From NCBI RefSeq assembly GCF_016863615.1, contig NZ_BOPF01000006.1:62001-126000 (forward strand): a DNA stretch of 64,000 nucleotides, in the 5' to 3' direction. This DNA is from Virgisporangium aliadipatigenens (GTDB taxonomy: Bacteria > Actinomycetota > Actinomycetes > Mycobacteriales > Micromonosporaceae). This document shows, piece by piece, positions 1 to 8,025 of the stretch (position 1 is the stretch's first letter; each line of letters starts with the position of its first letter). The position numbers and the translations under genes are program-made. Under the pieces are notes generated by a model that did not search any database, was not told the origin of the DNA, and saw only the letters and a list, made by a program, of their open reading frames with translations.

Positions 1-616
1 GTCGTTCCCCCATGAGGTCCGGAAGCGGGCGGGCGGCCGCGCGGGACACGAGGACGCCGAGCACGAGGGACCCGGTGTTGTACATCCACGTCTCGCCGGG
101 CTGGCGCACCAGCGGCAGGGTGGCGAACCGGCGCAGCCACTCGTCGGGCCCGTGCGGCGTGCGCGGCCACGGCTGCGCGAGGGTGAGCCGCAGCTCCAGC
201 GCCCGCCGGACCACCGGGTAGTCGGCACCCGCCGGGTCGAGGATCAGCCCGTGCCCCATCCGGAACGTCAGCAGGTCCTCGACGGTGACGCTCCGCCGCG
301 CCGGCACGGTCTCCTCGAGCGGCCCGTCGACCCGGGTCAGCACCCGCCGGTCGGCCAGCTCGGGCAGCCAGCGCTCGACGGGATCGTCCAGCGCGATCGT
401 GCCGTCCTCGACCAGCGTCATCGCGACGGCCGCGAGCAGCGGCTTGGTCAGCGACGCGATCCGGAACGGCGTCTCCCGGCGCATCGGCCCGTCGCCGGCC
501 GCGCCGTGGCACTCGACGTGCACCTCCCCGCCGTCGTCGATCAGCGCGACGCCCGGCCGGTCCGCGTCCCGCAGGAGCGAGAATTCCTTCAGTTGCACAG
601 TGCCTCCATCGAACAT
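1..616 (-). CDS. Serine hydrolase, class C beta-lactamase/PBP-like (3' part outside window)
   Basis: Reading the minus strand from 616 gives an open frame of 205 codons that runs off the window edge. It carries the S-x-x-K nucleophile motif SLTK (residues 55-58) in the usual context RIASLTKPLLAAV, and a Tyr-Asn motif WMYNTGS (Y179) where class C enzymes have YxN. These are hallmarks of the beta-lactamase/D-Ala-D-Ala peptidase/esterase (EstB) family, which acts on amide or ester bonds through an acyl-enzyme. No signal peptide is visible, so a cytoplasmic esterase or peptidase is as likely as a lactamase. The ATG at 616 has no good ribosome site. GTG at 598 is preceded by GGAGG and may be the true start. 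It is divergent from the M64 peptidase, whose start lies 18 bp away. The third motif (KTG/HxG) lies outside the window. Confidence 0.85.
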   Translation of the reverse strand, partial: MFDGGTVQLKEFSLLRDADRPGVALIDDGGEVHVECHGAAGDGPMRRETPFRIASLTKPLLAAVAMTLVEDGTIALDDPVERWLPELADRRVLTRVDGPLEETVPARRSVTVEDLLTFRMGHGLILDPAGADYPVVRRALELRLTLAQPWPRTPHGPDEWLRRFATLPLVRQPGETWMYNTGSLVLGVLVSRAAARPLPDLMGER

Positions 617-634
617 CGTCGTTAGCCTGCCGGC

Positions 635-2956
635 ATGCGGAGCAGGATCGCGGTATTCACCGCAACGGTAATGGCCGGTGCCCTGCTGGCGGCCCCCATC
701 CGGGCCGGCGCGGCGGAGCCCGACGTGGGCAGCGCCACGCTGACGCCCCTCCAGGTCACCGGCCCGGCCGCGCAGCGGCTCAACCTCGTCGTCCTCGGGG
801 ACGGATACACCGCTTCGGAGCAGGAGAAGTTCCGCGCCGACGTGGACCGGCACATGAACGTGCTGTGGAGCATGGAGCCGTTCCGCAGCTACCGCTCGTA
901 CTTCAACGTCTACCGGATCGAGATCGTCTCCGGGCAGTCCGGCATCCGCTGCGACCCCGACGACGACCCGCCGGACCCGAACCGCATCACCCCGCTGGGC
1001 CTGCACTACGCCGACGGCTGCACCAACCCGCTGGCGCGCGGCATCACGTTCCAGAACTACGGCAACACCGCCCTCAACCGCTACCTGCAACAGCTCGTGG
1101 CGCCGCTCGGCGTCACCGCGGTCAACCGGCAGGTCCTCGCCGTGGCCAACACCGACACCTACGGCGGCATCGGCGGCACGAACGCCACCACCTCCGGCGG
1201 CGCGCCGCAGGGCCCGCTGATCACCCCGCACGAGCTGGGCCACTCGCTCGGCCTGCTGCAGGACGAGTACCCGTACTCGGACCGCCCGACCCCCGGCCCG
1301 CCCTACACCGGCGGCGAACCCTCCTCGCGCCACCACACCCTGCTGACCGAGGCGCAGATGCGGGCCCAGCAGGCCAAGTGGTGGCGCTGGCTCGGCGAGG
1401 AGAGCGAGTCCGGCGGCACCATCGGGCGCTACGAGAGCGGCATGTACGCGCAGTCCGGCGTGTGGCGGCCCAGCCAGCACTCGATGATGCGCTGGCTCGG
1501 GTTCCCGTTCGACCAGGTGTCCCGCGAGATCATGACGCAGCGGATCAGCGGCCGGCGCGACACCGACGCCATGGCTCTGACCTCGTCGCCGAACTCCTCC
1601 CCGGTCGGCACGACGGACGTCCTGTGGGTCGAAACCGGCCACCCCGCCTATCACCAGCTCTCCGTGAGCTGGTCGGTCAACGGTGTGGCCCGCTCCGACT
1701 CCCACTCCTTCTCCCTCCCGTCCTTCGGGGTCCGGCCCGGCGACAGCGTTTCCGTCACCGTGACCGACCCGACCGCGTATGTGCGTGACCCGGCGGTGCG
1801 TGGTGGGGCGGCGCTGACCCAGACCCGGTCGTGGACCGTCGGCGCCACGCCGATCACCGGGCCGGCCGTGCCGGTGAGCATCACCGCCGCCACGCAGACC
1901 ACCGAACGCGCCGTCGGCGGCAAGGATGTCGTCTACGTGGAGACCACGCACCCGCGCAACTCGATCCTCGACGTCACCTGGCGGCTCGACGGCGCCGTGG
2001 TGCCCAACCCGCGCAACAGCCGCAACCTCGACCTCGGCGCGCTGTCGCTGTCGGCCGGCACGCACCGGCTCAGCGCCACCGTCACCGACGCCACGCGGCC
2101 CGGCCTGTCCGACAGTCGGGAGTGGACGGTCGACAACGTTCTGCCGGCGGCGCCGGCCACGCTCTCCGCGCCGCTGACCCGCACGGTCGGCGGGAGCAAC
2201 GTGTACTTCGAGGAGTTCGACATGGCGCTGGCGCCCGCCGACGACCGGCCGGGCTTCGTCGTCGGGGAGTTCCGGCTGGACCGCGACGGGTGGTTCAACT
2301 ACTTCGGCTGGCCGGACGCGCCGGCCGGGACGCCGTTCCACTTCACGCCGAAGGGCACCGTCATCAAGTCGCTGGTGTACGGCAACCTCGGCTCCGGCGG
2401 GCTCTCCAAGGCCGTCTTCGAGCCGACCGAGCCGGGCTACGGGACGCACACCGTGGAGCACCGGGCGATCGACGCCGCGGGCAACATCGGTGCGGCGGGG
2501 TCGTTCACCGCGACGGTGCTGCCGGGCTCGTCGCCCGCGTGCACGACGACGGTCACCGGGGTCCGGGCCGGCAGCGTCGTCGCCGCCACCGGGGTCACCT
2601 GTCTGTCGAACGCCCGGATCGCCGGCACCGTCACGGTGCGCCCCGGCGCGTCGCTGGTGGTCAAGGACAGCGTGATCACCGGACGGCTCACCGCCGACCG
2701 GGCCGCCTCGGTCCAGCTGCTCGGCGCGAACGTCACCGGCGCCGTGGCCGTCACCGGCACGACCGGCGACGTGACCGTGGCCGGCACGACGGTCACCGGA
2801 GCCGTCGCGCTGTCCGGCAACGCCGGCCGTGGCGTCATCCTCGCCGGCAACCGCATCGTCGGCGCGGTGGCGTGCGGCGGCAACGGGGCGGTGGCGGACT
2901 ACGGGGCGGACAACGACGTGCGCGGTTCCGGGTCGGGACAATGTAACGCTCTGTAG
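635..2956 (+). CDS. Secreted M64-family (IgA peptidase-like) zinc metallopeptidase
   Basis: A 773-residue exported protein with a typical signal peptide (residues 1-27, hydrophobic TATVMAGALLAAPI, cleavage near AGAAEP). The segment LNLVVLGDGYTASEQ and the zinc site HELGHSLGLLQDEY (H199, E200, H203) identify peptidase family M64. The catalytic domain covers roughly residues 45-310. It is followed by Ig-like beta-sandwich segments (about 320-500) and a C-terminal Val/Thr/Gly-rich stretch (about 635-770) that looks like a short right-handed beta-helix. The likely role is extracellular proteolysis; the substrate is unknown. A TAGCCT hexamer at 623-628 lies six bases before the ATG and no Shine-Dalgarno is present, so translation is probably leaderless. 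The only alternative start is ATG 671, which would shorten the signal peptide. Confidence 0.9.
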   Translation: MRSRIAVFTATVMAGALLAAPIRAGAAEPDVGSATLTPLQVTGPAAQRLNLVVLGDGYTASEQEKFRADVDRHMNVLWSMEPFRSYRSYFNVYRIEIVSGQSGIRCDPDDDPPDPNRITPLGLHYADGCTNPLARGITFQNYGNTALNRYLQQLVAPLGVTAVNRQVLAVANTDTYGGIGGTNATTSGGAPQGPLITPHELGHSLGLLQDEYPYSDRPTPGPPYTGGEPSSRHHTLLTEAQMRAQQAKWWRWLGEESESGGTIGRYESGMYAQSGVWRPSQHSMMRWLGFPFDQVSREIMTQRISGRRDTDAMALTSSPNSSPVGTTDVLWVETGHPAYHQLSVSWSVNGVARSDSHSFSLPSFGVRPGDSVSVTVTDPTAYVRDPAVRGGAALTQTRSWTVGATPITGPAVPVSITAATQTTERAVGGKDVVYVETTHPRNSILDVTWRLDGAVVPNPRNSRNLDLGALSLSAGTHRLSATVTDATRPGLSDSREWTVDNVLPAAPATLSAPLTRTVGGSNVYFEEFDMALAPADDRPGFVVGEFRLDRDGWFNYFGWPDAPAGTPFHFTPKGTVIKSLVYGNLGSGGLSKAVFEPTEPGYGTHTVEHRAIDAAGNIGAAGSFTATVLPGSSPACTTTVTGVRAGSVVAATGVTCLSNARIAGTVTVRPGASLVVKDSVITGRLTADRAASVQLLGANVTGAVAVTGTTGDVTVAGTTVTGAVALSGNAGRGVILAGNRIVGAVACGGNGAVADYGADNDVRGSGSGQCNAL

Positions 2957-2961
2957 AGGTT

Positions 2962-3021
2962 GGCCGGTCGGGTGAACGCCGTGCGACGGCCGTCTCACCT
3001 TGCGAGTTTGCCCGATCGGCC
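2962..3021. terminator. Possible long-loop terminator after the M64 gene
   Basis: GGCCGGTCGGG (2962-2972) pairs with CCCGATCGGCC (3011-3021) with one mismatch. The 38-nt loop itself contains a small G/C inverted repeat. There is no U tract, as is usual in actinomycetes. It sits just after the M64 stop codon. Confidence 0.4.
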
Positions 3022-3093
3022 ATCCCCTTAGGCTTTTCTGAAGACAACGTGAAATACAACGGGTAATGTCGATGGCGCCTCTATCGTTGACGA

Positions 3094-3747
3094 ATGACTC
3101 TCCGTGAACCCGTGGGGCTGGTTGTCAGGCGTCCCCGGGGTGGGGCGCACCGGCGCCGCCGACAGCCGGGCTGGCTGCGGCGGCGCTTCCGGTTCATGAC
3201 GGGGCTCGCGGCGTTCACGGCCGCGGCGGCGGTCGGGGCGGGGTCGTTCGCCGTCGCCGACGACACGCCGGCCACCGAGGGCTACCGCCTGCCCGACGAC
3301 GCGCCGCAGCCCGGCGCCGGGTTCCGGATCGGCGCCGTGTACCAGGTCAGCGACGGCACCCTGACCTACACCTGCACCGACGGCGCCTGGTCGGCCAGCC
3401 CCACGCCCGAGGCCACCCTGCACAGCCTCGACGGCACGTCGACCCTCCGGCACACCGAGGGTCCACAGTGGACGTCCGAGCGGGACGGCTCCACGATCAT
3501 CGCCTCGCCGGCGCCGGCCTCCCGCGCGACCGGTCCCGGTGGCCGGCCCTGGCTGCTGCTGAACGTCTCCGAGCACCACGACGTCGTCGCCGACGGGGAA
3601 CTCGCCGCCGTGGCCTTCGTCAGCGTGCTGAACACGTCGGGCGGCGCACCGCCCGGCACGCCGTGCGTCTCCGGGTTCGACACCACCCGGGCGGTGCGCT
3701 ACTCGGCCGACTACGTGTTCTGGACCCCCATGAACCCGGGCAGGTGA
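3094..3747 (+). CDS. Exported DUF3455-family protein
   Basis: A 217-residue protein. It begins with an Arg-rich n-region (RRRR at about 23-26) and a hydrophobic stretch, MTGLAAFTAAAAVGAGSFA, ending near AVADD, so it is exported or membrane-anchored. The mature part has the DUF3455 pattern: GAVYQVSDGTLTYTCTDGAW, then PTPEATLHSLDG, HTEGPQWTSERDGS and a C-terminal aromatic RYSADYVFW. The family has no established function; many members are secreted by fungi and actinomycetes. The start is supported by TATCGT at 3082-3087, six bases before the ATG (leaderless arrangement). ATG 3196 is an alternative that would remove the Arg-rich tail. The codons for GPQWT contain one copy of the recurrent GTCCACAGTGGAC motif. 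Confidence 0.75.
   Translation: MTLREPVGLVVRRPRGGAHRRRRQPGWLRRRFRFMTGLAAFTAAAAVGAGSFAVADDTPATEGYRLPDDAPQPGAGFRIGAVYQVSDGTLTYTCTDGAWSASPTPEATLHSLDGTSTLRHTEGPQWTSERDGSTIIASPAPASRATGPGGRPWLLLNVSEHHDVVADGELAAVAFVSVLNTSGGAPPGTPCVSGFDTTRAVRYSADYVFWTPMNPGR
3461..3473. repeat. GTCCACAGTGGAC motif copy 1
   Basis: Near-palindrome inside the DUF3455 gene. It is read as Gly-Pro-Gln-Trp-Thr (frame GGT CCA CAG TGG ACG). Confidence 0.8.
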
Positions 3748-3749
3748 CG

Positions 3750-3902
3750 ATGACGACCTCCTGCGCCCTGCCACGCGACGCCTCGGTCGGCGGGCCGCTG
3801 CGCTCCGGCGCACCGCAGCCGTCGGTGCGCGCGGCCACCCCGGTGGGCAGGGTGGGCCGCCTGCTCGTCCCGTGGTGGACCGGCCGCCGCGACCCGTCCT
3901 GA
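3750..3902 (+). CDS. Possible small protein, 50 aa
   Basis: An ATG lies two bases after the DUF3455 stop, preceded by CAGGTGAC as a weak ribosome site. It opens a 50-codon frame ending eight bases before the convergent GtrA gene. The product (MTTSCALPRDASVGG...) is Arg/Pro/Gly-rich without a recognisable domain or membrane helix. It could be a coupled small protein or chance. The frame also stays open far upstream inside the neighbour, which weakens the case. Confidence 0.25.
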   Translation: MTTSCALPRDASVGGPLRSGAPQPSVRAATPVGRVGRLLVPWWTGRRDPS

Positions 3903-3910
3903 GTGGACGT

Positions 3911-4321
3911 TCACGCCGCCTCGATCGCCGGTGGCACATAGACGATCCGGTCCACCACCAGGAACCGCGCCAGGAACGCCACCGCGATGGTGACCGCGGT
4001 CGCCACCAGTTCGTCCACGCCGCACCAGCCGACGAGCACCGCCAGCGCCGGCAGCCGCAGCGCCAGATCGGCGTTGTTCACCAGCAGGAACCGGCCCAGC
4101 CGCGCCGCCAGCCGCCGACCCCGCCGGCGCCGGAACACCAGCAGGTCCACCAGCGCGAAGTTCCACGCGATGGCGGCCTGCGTCGCCGCCACCGCCGCCA
4201 CGAGGTAGTGCACGCCGGCGACCTCGACCAGCAGCCACGTGACGGCCAGGTTGGGCAGGACCCCGGAGGCGCCGGCGGCGGCGAAGCCCAGCAGTCGCAG
4301 CAGGCCGCCGTCGCGGTTCAC
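3911..4321 (-). CDS. GtrA-like polyprenyl-phosphate-sugar flippase family protein
   Basis: A 136-residue protein with four predicted membrane helices. It has the GtrA-family layout: LLGFAAAGASGVLPNLAVTWLLVE near the N-terminus, WNFALVDLLVF in the middle and a last helix VTIAVAFLARFLVVDRIVY. GtrA proteins are thought to flip undecaprenyl-phosphate-linked sugars across the membrane for surface glycosylation. Its ATG overlaps the stop of the GT-C transferase by four bases (ATGA), so it is translationally coupled as the last gene of the 11943-to-3911 operon. The GT2 domain in this operon could make the lipid-linked sugar and the GT-C enzyme could use it. The function is inferred from family and context. 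Confidence 0.85.
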   Translation of the reverse strand: MNRDGGLLRLLGFAAAGASGVLPNLAVTWLLVEVAGVHYLVAAVAATQAAIAWNFALVDLLVFRRRRGRRLAARLGRFLLVNNADLALRLPALAVLVGWCGVDELVATAVTIAVAFLARFLVVDRIVYVPPAIEAA

Positions 4322-5871
4322 GGCGTGACCCGGCGGATCACCACGTCACCGAACCGGGTCACCTCGGTCGACGTGCGCACGGCCGCGTCCAGCGTCGGCA
4401 GCGACGCGAGCGTGCTCGCCGCCTGGTCGGCCATCACCACGTACCGCACGCTGGCCGCCCCGTCCGGCAGGAGTTCCGTCATCACCTCCGGGTCGGTGTC
4501 CACCTTCCACAGCCAGACGACCTTCTCGTAGCCGGCCAGTCGCAGGTCCATCCAGATGTAGTCGTCGGTCACCACCACGGCGTCGCGCGGAACGTTGTCC
4601 AGCACCCACCGCGTCGCCGCGCGGGAGTTCGCGTCACCCTCCACAGTGGACTGTGCGCGCAGGTCGCGCACCCAGTGCGGCACCCCGACCGCCGCGAACG
4701 CCAGCAGGGCCGCCACGAGCACCGCGGCCGCCACCGGACGGGCCTTCCCGCGCACCCGCCACAGCGCGTCGGCGACCCCGCCGATGAGCAGCGCCGCGAA
4801 CGGCAGCAACGCGATGACGTACGCGAAGGGTAGGTATCCGCCGCGGCACATCATCACCACCTGGATCGCCAGCGCCAGCGCGACCGGCCGCAGCCGCGCC
4901 ACGCAGAACCCCGGGATCAGCAGCAGCACGCCGCCGAGCAGCAGCCACGGGTCGAGGTTCACCCACGACATCGCGAGGCTGAACGCGCCGCTGTCCGGGT
5001 CGAGCAGGCTGCCGCTGCCGGAGCGCCCGAACAGCTGCCACCACAGCGCCCAGCTCAGGCTCACGTGCCCCTCGCCGGGCAGCAGTTCGTTCTTCAGCAG
5101 CGCGAAGACCGGGTACGAGGCCACCAGCGACACCAGCGTCACGCCGAACACGCCGAGGCTCCACAGCCGGGTCCGGCGGTGCGTGTGCCGGACCAGCAGC
5201 CACAGCAGCGCCGGCAGCAGGATGACGATGGTCTCCTTGGTCAGCGCCGCCACCGCGCACCACACCGCCGCCCACAGGGCCGCCGCGATGCTGCGGCGCG
5301 GCGAGGCGGCCGCCACCAGCGCGGCCAGCATCCACATCGTGGCGAGATTGTCCAGGAACACCATCCGGTGGTAGTGCACCGCCAGCGGGCTGAGCGCGAA
5401 GACCGCGACCGCCAACGCCGCCCACCCGGGCGCGAACCGCAGCCGGCGGGCCAGCGCGTACAGCAGCGCCGCGCTGACCACCGTCGTGACGAGCATGGCC
5501 TCCCGACCGACCATCACCGCGCTGGGCACGCGGTCGAAGCCGTCGGTGAGCCAGGCGTACCCGGCGATCACCGCCCAGCCGAGGAACGGATGGTCGTACC
5601 AGTACGTGTAGTGCGCCAGTTCGCCGTGCGCGACCATCGCCCACGCCTGCGCCACATAGGTCGCCTCGTCGTCGTTGACCCGGCCCGGCCAGCCCTGCAG
5701 GTTCCACGCGTTGACCGCCGCCGTGACGAGCAGCAGCGGCAGCAGGACCGCCAGGTCGGTGCGGTGCGCGCGCCACCGTTGCCGCAGCCGGGTCCGGCGC
5801 GACGGCCGGTCCGGCGCGACCTCGACGACGTGGACGGCGCTGCGCTCGATCTCCAGGACACCCGCGGCCAT
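4318..5871 (-). CDS. GT-C fold glycosyltransferase (family 39/ArnT-like)
   Basis: A 517-residue polytopic membrane protein. A cytoplasmic N-terminus (about 40 aa) is followed by roughly ten hydrophobic helices and a C-terminal extracytoplasmic domain (about 400-517). The first periplasmic loop has the acidic GT-C motif DDEATYVAQAWAMV, and the next loop YWYDHPFLGW is typical of PMT/ArnT-like transferases using polyprenyl-phosphate sugars. It starts at ATG 5871, overlapping the stop of the upstream GT2 fusion by one base. A much longer open frame runs upstream in this phase but is only the mirror of that gene. One copy of the recurrent palindrome lies in the codons for STVEG. The sugar and the acceptor (protein, lipid or wall polymer) cannot be told from sequence. 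Confidence 0.85.
   Translation of the reverse strand: MAAGVLEIERSAVHVVEVAPDRPSRRTRLRQRWRAHRTDLAVLLPLLLVTAAVNAWNLQGWPGRVNDDEATYVAQAWAMVAHGELAHYTYWYDHPFLGWAVIAGYAWLTDGFDRVPSAVMVGREAMLVTTVVSAALLYALARRLRFAPGWAALAVAVFALSPLAVHYHRMVFLDNLATMWMLAALVAAASPRRSIAAALWAAVWCAVAALTKETIVILLPALLWLLVRHTHRRTRLWSLGVFGVTLVSLVASYPVFALLKNELLPGEGHVSLSWALWWQLFGRSGSGSLLDPDSGAFSLAMSWVNLDPWLLLGGVLLLIPGFCVARLRPVALALAIQVVMMCRGGYLPFAYVIALLPFAALLIGGVADALWRVRGKARPVAAAVLVAALLAFAAVGVPHWVRDLRAQSTVEGDANSRAATRWVLDNVPRDAVVVTDDYIWMDLRLAGYEKVVWLWKVDTDPEVMTELLPDGAASVRYVVMADQAASTLASLPTLDAAVRTSTEVTRFGDVVIRRVTP
4639..4651. repeat. GTCCAC-GTGGA motif copy 2 (CTCCACAGTGGAC)
   Basis: Inside the GT-C transferase gene. On the coding (minus) strand it is read as Ser-Thr-Val-Glu (phase TCC ACT GTG GAG). 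Confidence 0.8.
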
Positions 5872-7979
5872 CAGGCGGCCTCGAGCGCCGGCACGGGCTC
5901 GCGGTGGAAGCCGCCGTGCGTCGTCTTGTACCAGTGCGTGTTGCCGTCGATGTGCTGCCACACCGCCCAGAACGCCGCCGCCATGAGCACCCACTGGTAC
6001 ACGGCCGCGCCGGCGAGGAGGAACACGTAGTGCCGCAGCAACGCCTTCTGCCGGTACGCCCGGGCGAACTCGTGCAGCCCGATCACCTGCGTCGCCAGCG
6101 TCACCAGGATCGGCAGGAACGGCGTGAACATCAGCATCGCCACGCCGACCGGCACCTTCAGCGAGAAGATCGTCGCGACGGCCAGCGGCAGCAGCAGCGC
6201 CGAGAACGCCTGCAGGAAAGGCGTCGCCAGGATGTACCCGGCGAGGAAGCGCTGGCGTGCCGTCGGCAGCCCGAGCCAGTGGCCCTGCAGCAGGATGCTG
6301 AGGAAGCCCTGGTTCCACCGGACCCGCTGCCAGAACAACGACCCGCGCGCCCGGTCGTGGATCGTCTCCGGCACCTCCTCCCGGGTGACCAGCTCCGGCT
6401 CGTAGGCGGCCACGACCTTCGCGCCGTAGCGGGTGCACAGCAGCACGCCGAGCGCGCAGTCCTCGGTCAGGTTGTCCGGCCAGCCGCCGGCCCGGATCAT
6501 CAGCTCCCGCCGGATGAACACGGTGTTCCCGCCCAGCGGCACGAACCCCCACTTCACCTGGTAGAACATCCGGCTGGTGAACCAGAAGAAGTACTCCAGC
6601 ACGTTGTGCACCTTGAACCAGTCGCCGAAGCGCCGGCCGAGGGTCATCAGCTGCACGCCGCCCTGGACCACGTCCGCGCCGGTGTGGCGCAGCAGCGCGT
6701 CGACGCGGGTCAGCAGCCCCGGGGCCACGTCGTCCTCCGCGTCGACCACGCCGACCACGCTGCCCCGGCACTCGGCGAGCGCGGCGTTGAGCTGGCGCGG
6801 CTTGTTCGAACGCGGGTAGTGCCGCACCACCGTGCGGATCCGGCCGTGCGGGTCGGCCTCGGCGCGGACGCGTTCGACCTCGGCGATCGTGTCGTCGTCG
6901 CCGTCGCACAACGACACCAGCACCTCGAAGTCCGGGTGGTCCTGGGCGAGCAGCCGGCGCAGGGTGCCGCCGATCACGGTAGCCTCGTGCAGCGCCGGCA
7001 CGATCACCGAGAACGGCTCGCGCGGGCTGCCCGGCGGGGGAGCGGGCCAGCGCATCTGGTCCACTGCCTCCGGGGTGCGCCAGCCGTACAGCCGCCAGCG
7101 CGCCTCCAGCGTGCCGACCGTCGTGTTGAACGCCGCGATCAGGGTCAGCCCCGCGGCGAGCAGCGCACCGCCGGACAGCGGTGACCCGACGAGGGCCGCG
7201 ACGACGGCCGACATGACGACGGCGCCGAGCGCCCAACGCGAGTACCGCCCGGCGAACCAGCCCACCAGTCGCAGCCGTGGCAGCTGGCGCAGGTACGCCA
7301 GGCCCTGCCGCAGATCGCCCTTGCTCTCGCCGGCATGCCGTTCGCCGAACGCCAGCGGCACCTCCGCGCGGCCGATCCGGGGATGCCGCGCCAGGATCTC
7401 GAACAGGATCTTGAACCCGGTGGGGCGCATCCGATCCGGGTCGACCCGGTCCAGCCGCAGGCCGAAGAAGCCCGTCATCGGGTCGGTGACGCCGCGCAGC
7501 GCCATCGGGAACGTGGCCTTGGCGAGCCAGGTCGAGCCGGTGGAGACCAGCCGCCGCAGCGGGCCGTCGAGGCCGGCGCTGCTGCCGCCCGGCGCGTACC
7601 GGCTCGCCATCACCAGGTCGGTGTCCGCCAGGGCGGCGAGCACCTCGGGCAGGAGTTCGGGCGGATGCTGGAGATCGGCGTCCATGACCACGGCCTGCGC
7701 CGCGCTCGCCCGCCGGAAGCCGTCCAGGACCGCACCGGAGAGGCCGCCGACCCGTTCGCGACCGGTCCGGTGGAACACCTTGACCCGCACGTCGGGCCGG
7801 CCGAGCACGCCGACCGCCACGGTGATCGCGTCGACCGTCGCGTCGTTGTCGCTGTCGTCGACGAATATCAGTTCGAACGGGATATCCGGGAGCGCCCTGC
7901 CGATTTCCGCGATCAGCGGCCCGACGTTTTCCTCCTCGTGCCGGCACGGAATAATGATGGAGACTTCGAATGACGTCAT
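5871..7979 (-). CDS. Bifunctional membrane protein with two fused GT2 glycosyltransferase domains
   Basis: 702 residues. Domain 1 (about 1-225) resembles polyprenyl-phosphate mannosyl/glucosyltransferases: VSIIIPCRHEEENV, then VVMDADLQHPPE with the D-x-D near residues 99-101, then DPMTGFFGLR. Two helices follow (about 243-290). Domain 2 (about 312-560) resembles cellulose/hyaluronan-synthase-like GT2 enzymes: FSVIVPALHEATVI, VSLCDGDDD, VVDAEDDVAP, GGNTVFIRRE, TEDCALG and QRVRWNQGF, a Q-x-x-R-W variant. Four or so C-terminal helices follow. One chain could thus make a lipid-linked sugar and also polymerise or transfer another sugar. The start has a good site, AAGGAGTCC. It lies 46 bp after the PA14 dehydrogenase gene and overlaps the GT-C gene. 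The fusion order is unusual; the substrates are unknown. Confidence 0.85.
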   Translation of the reverse strand: MTSFEVSIIIPCRHEEENVGPLIAEIGRALPDIPFELIFVDDSDNDATVDAITVAVGVLGRPDVRVKVFHRTGRERVGGLSGAVLDGFRRASAAQAVVMDADLQHPPELLPEVLAALADTDLVMASRYAPGGSSAGLDGPLRRLVSTGSTWLAKATFPMALRGVTDPMTGFFGLRLDRVDPDRMRPTGFKILFEILARHPRIGRAEVPLAFGERHAGESKGDLRQGLAYLRQLPRLRLVGWFAGRYSRWALGAVVMSAVVAALVGSPLSGGALLAAGLTLIAAFNTTVGTLEARWRLYGWRTPEAVDQMRWPAPPPGSPREPFSVIVPALHEATVIGGTLRRLLAQDHPDFEVLVSLCDGDDDTIAEVERVRAEADPHGRIRTVVRHYPRSNKPRQLNAALAECRGSVVGVVDAEDDVAPGLLTRVDALLRHTGADVVQGGVQLMTLGRRFGDWFKVHNVLEYFFWFTSRMFYQVKWGFVPLGGNTVFIRRELMIRAGGWPDNLTEDCALGVLLCTRYGAKVVAAYEPELVTREEVPETIHDRARGSLFWQRVRWNQGFLSILLQGHWLGLPTARQRFLAGYILATPFLQAFSALLLPLAVATIFSLKVPVGVAMLMFTPFLPILVTLATQVIGLHEFARAYRQKALLRHYVFLLAGAAVYQWVLMAAAFWAVWQHIDGNTHWYKTTHGGFHREPVPALEAA

Positions 7980-8025
7980 CGCGCGTGGACTCCTTGCCCC
8001 TTCGGCAATATCTGAAATGCGGGAT

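Noticed and set aside
5872..7947. Upstream extension of the GT-C gene frame
   Set aside because: The extension overlaps the GT2 fusion in another phase and is Arg/Gly/Ala-rich. The ATGA-type junction at 5871 gives a clear start.
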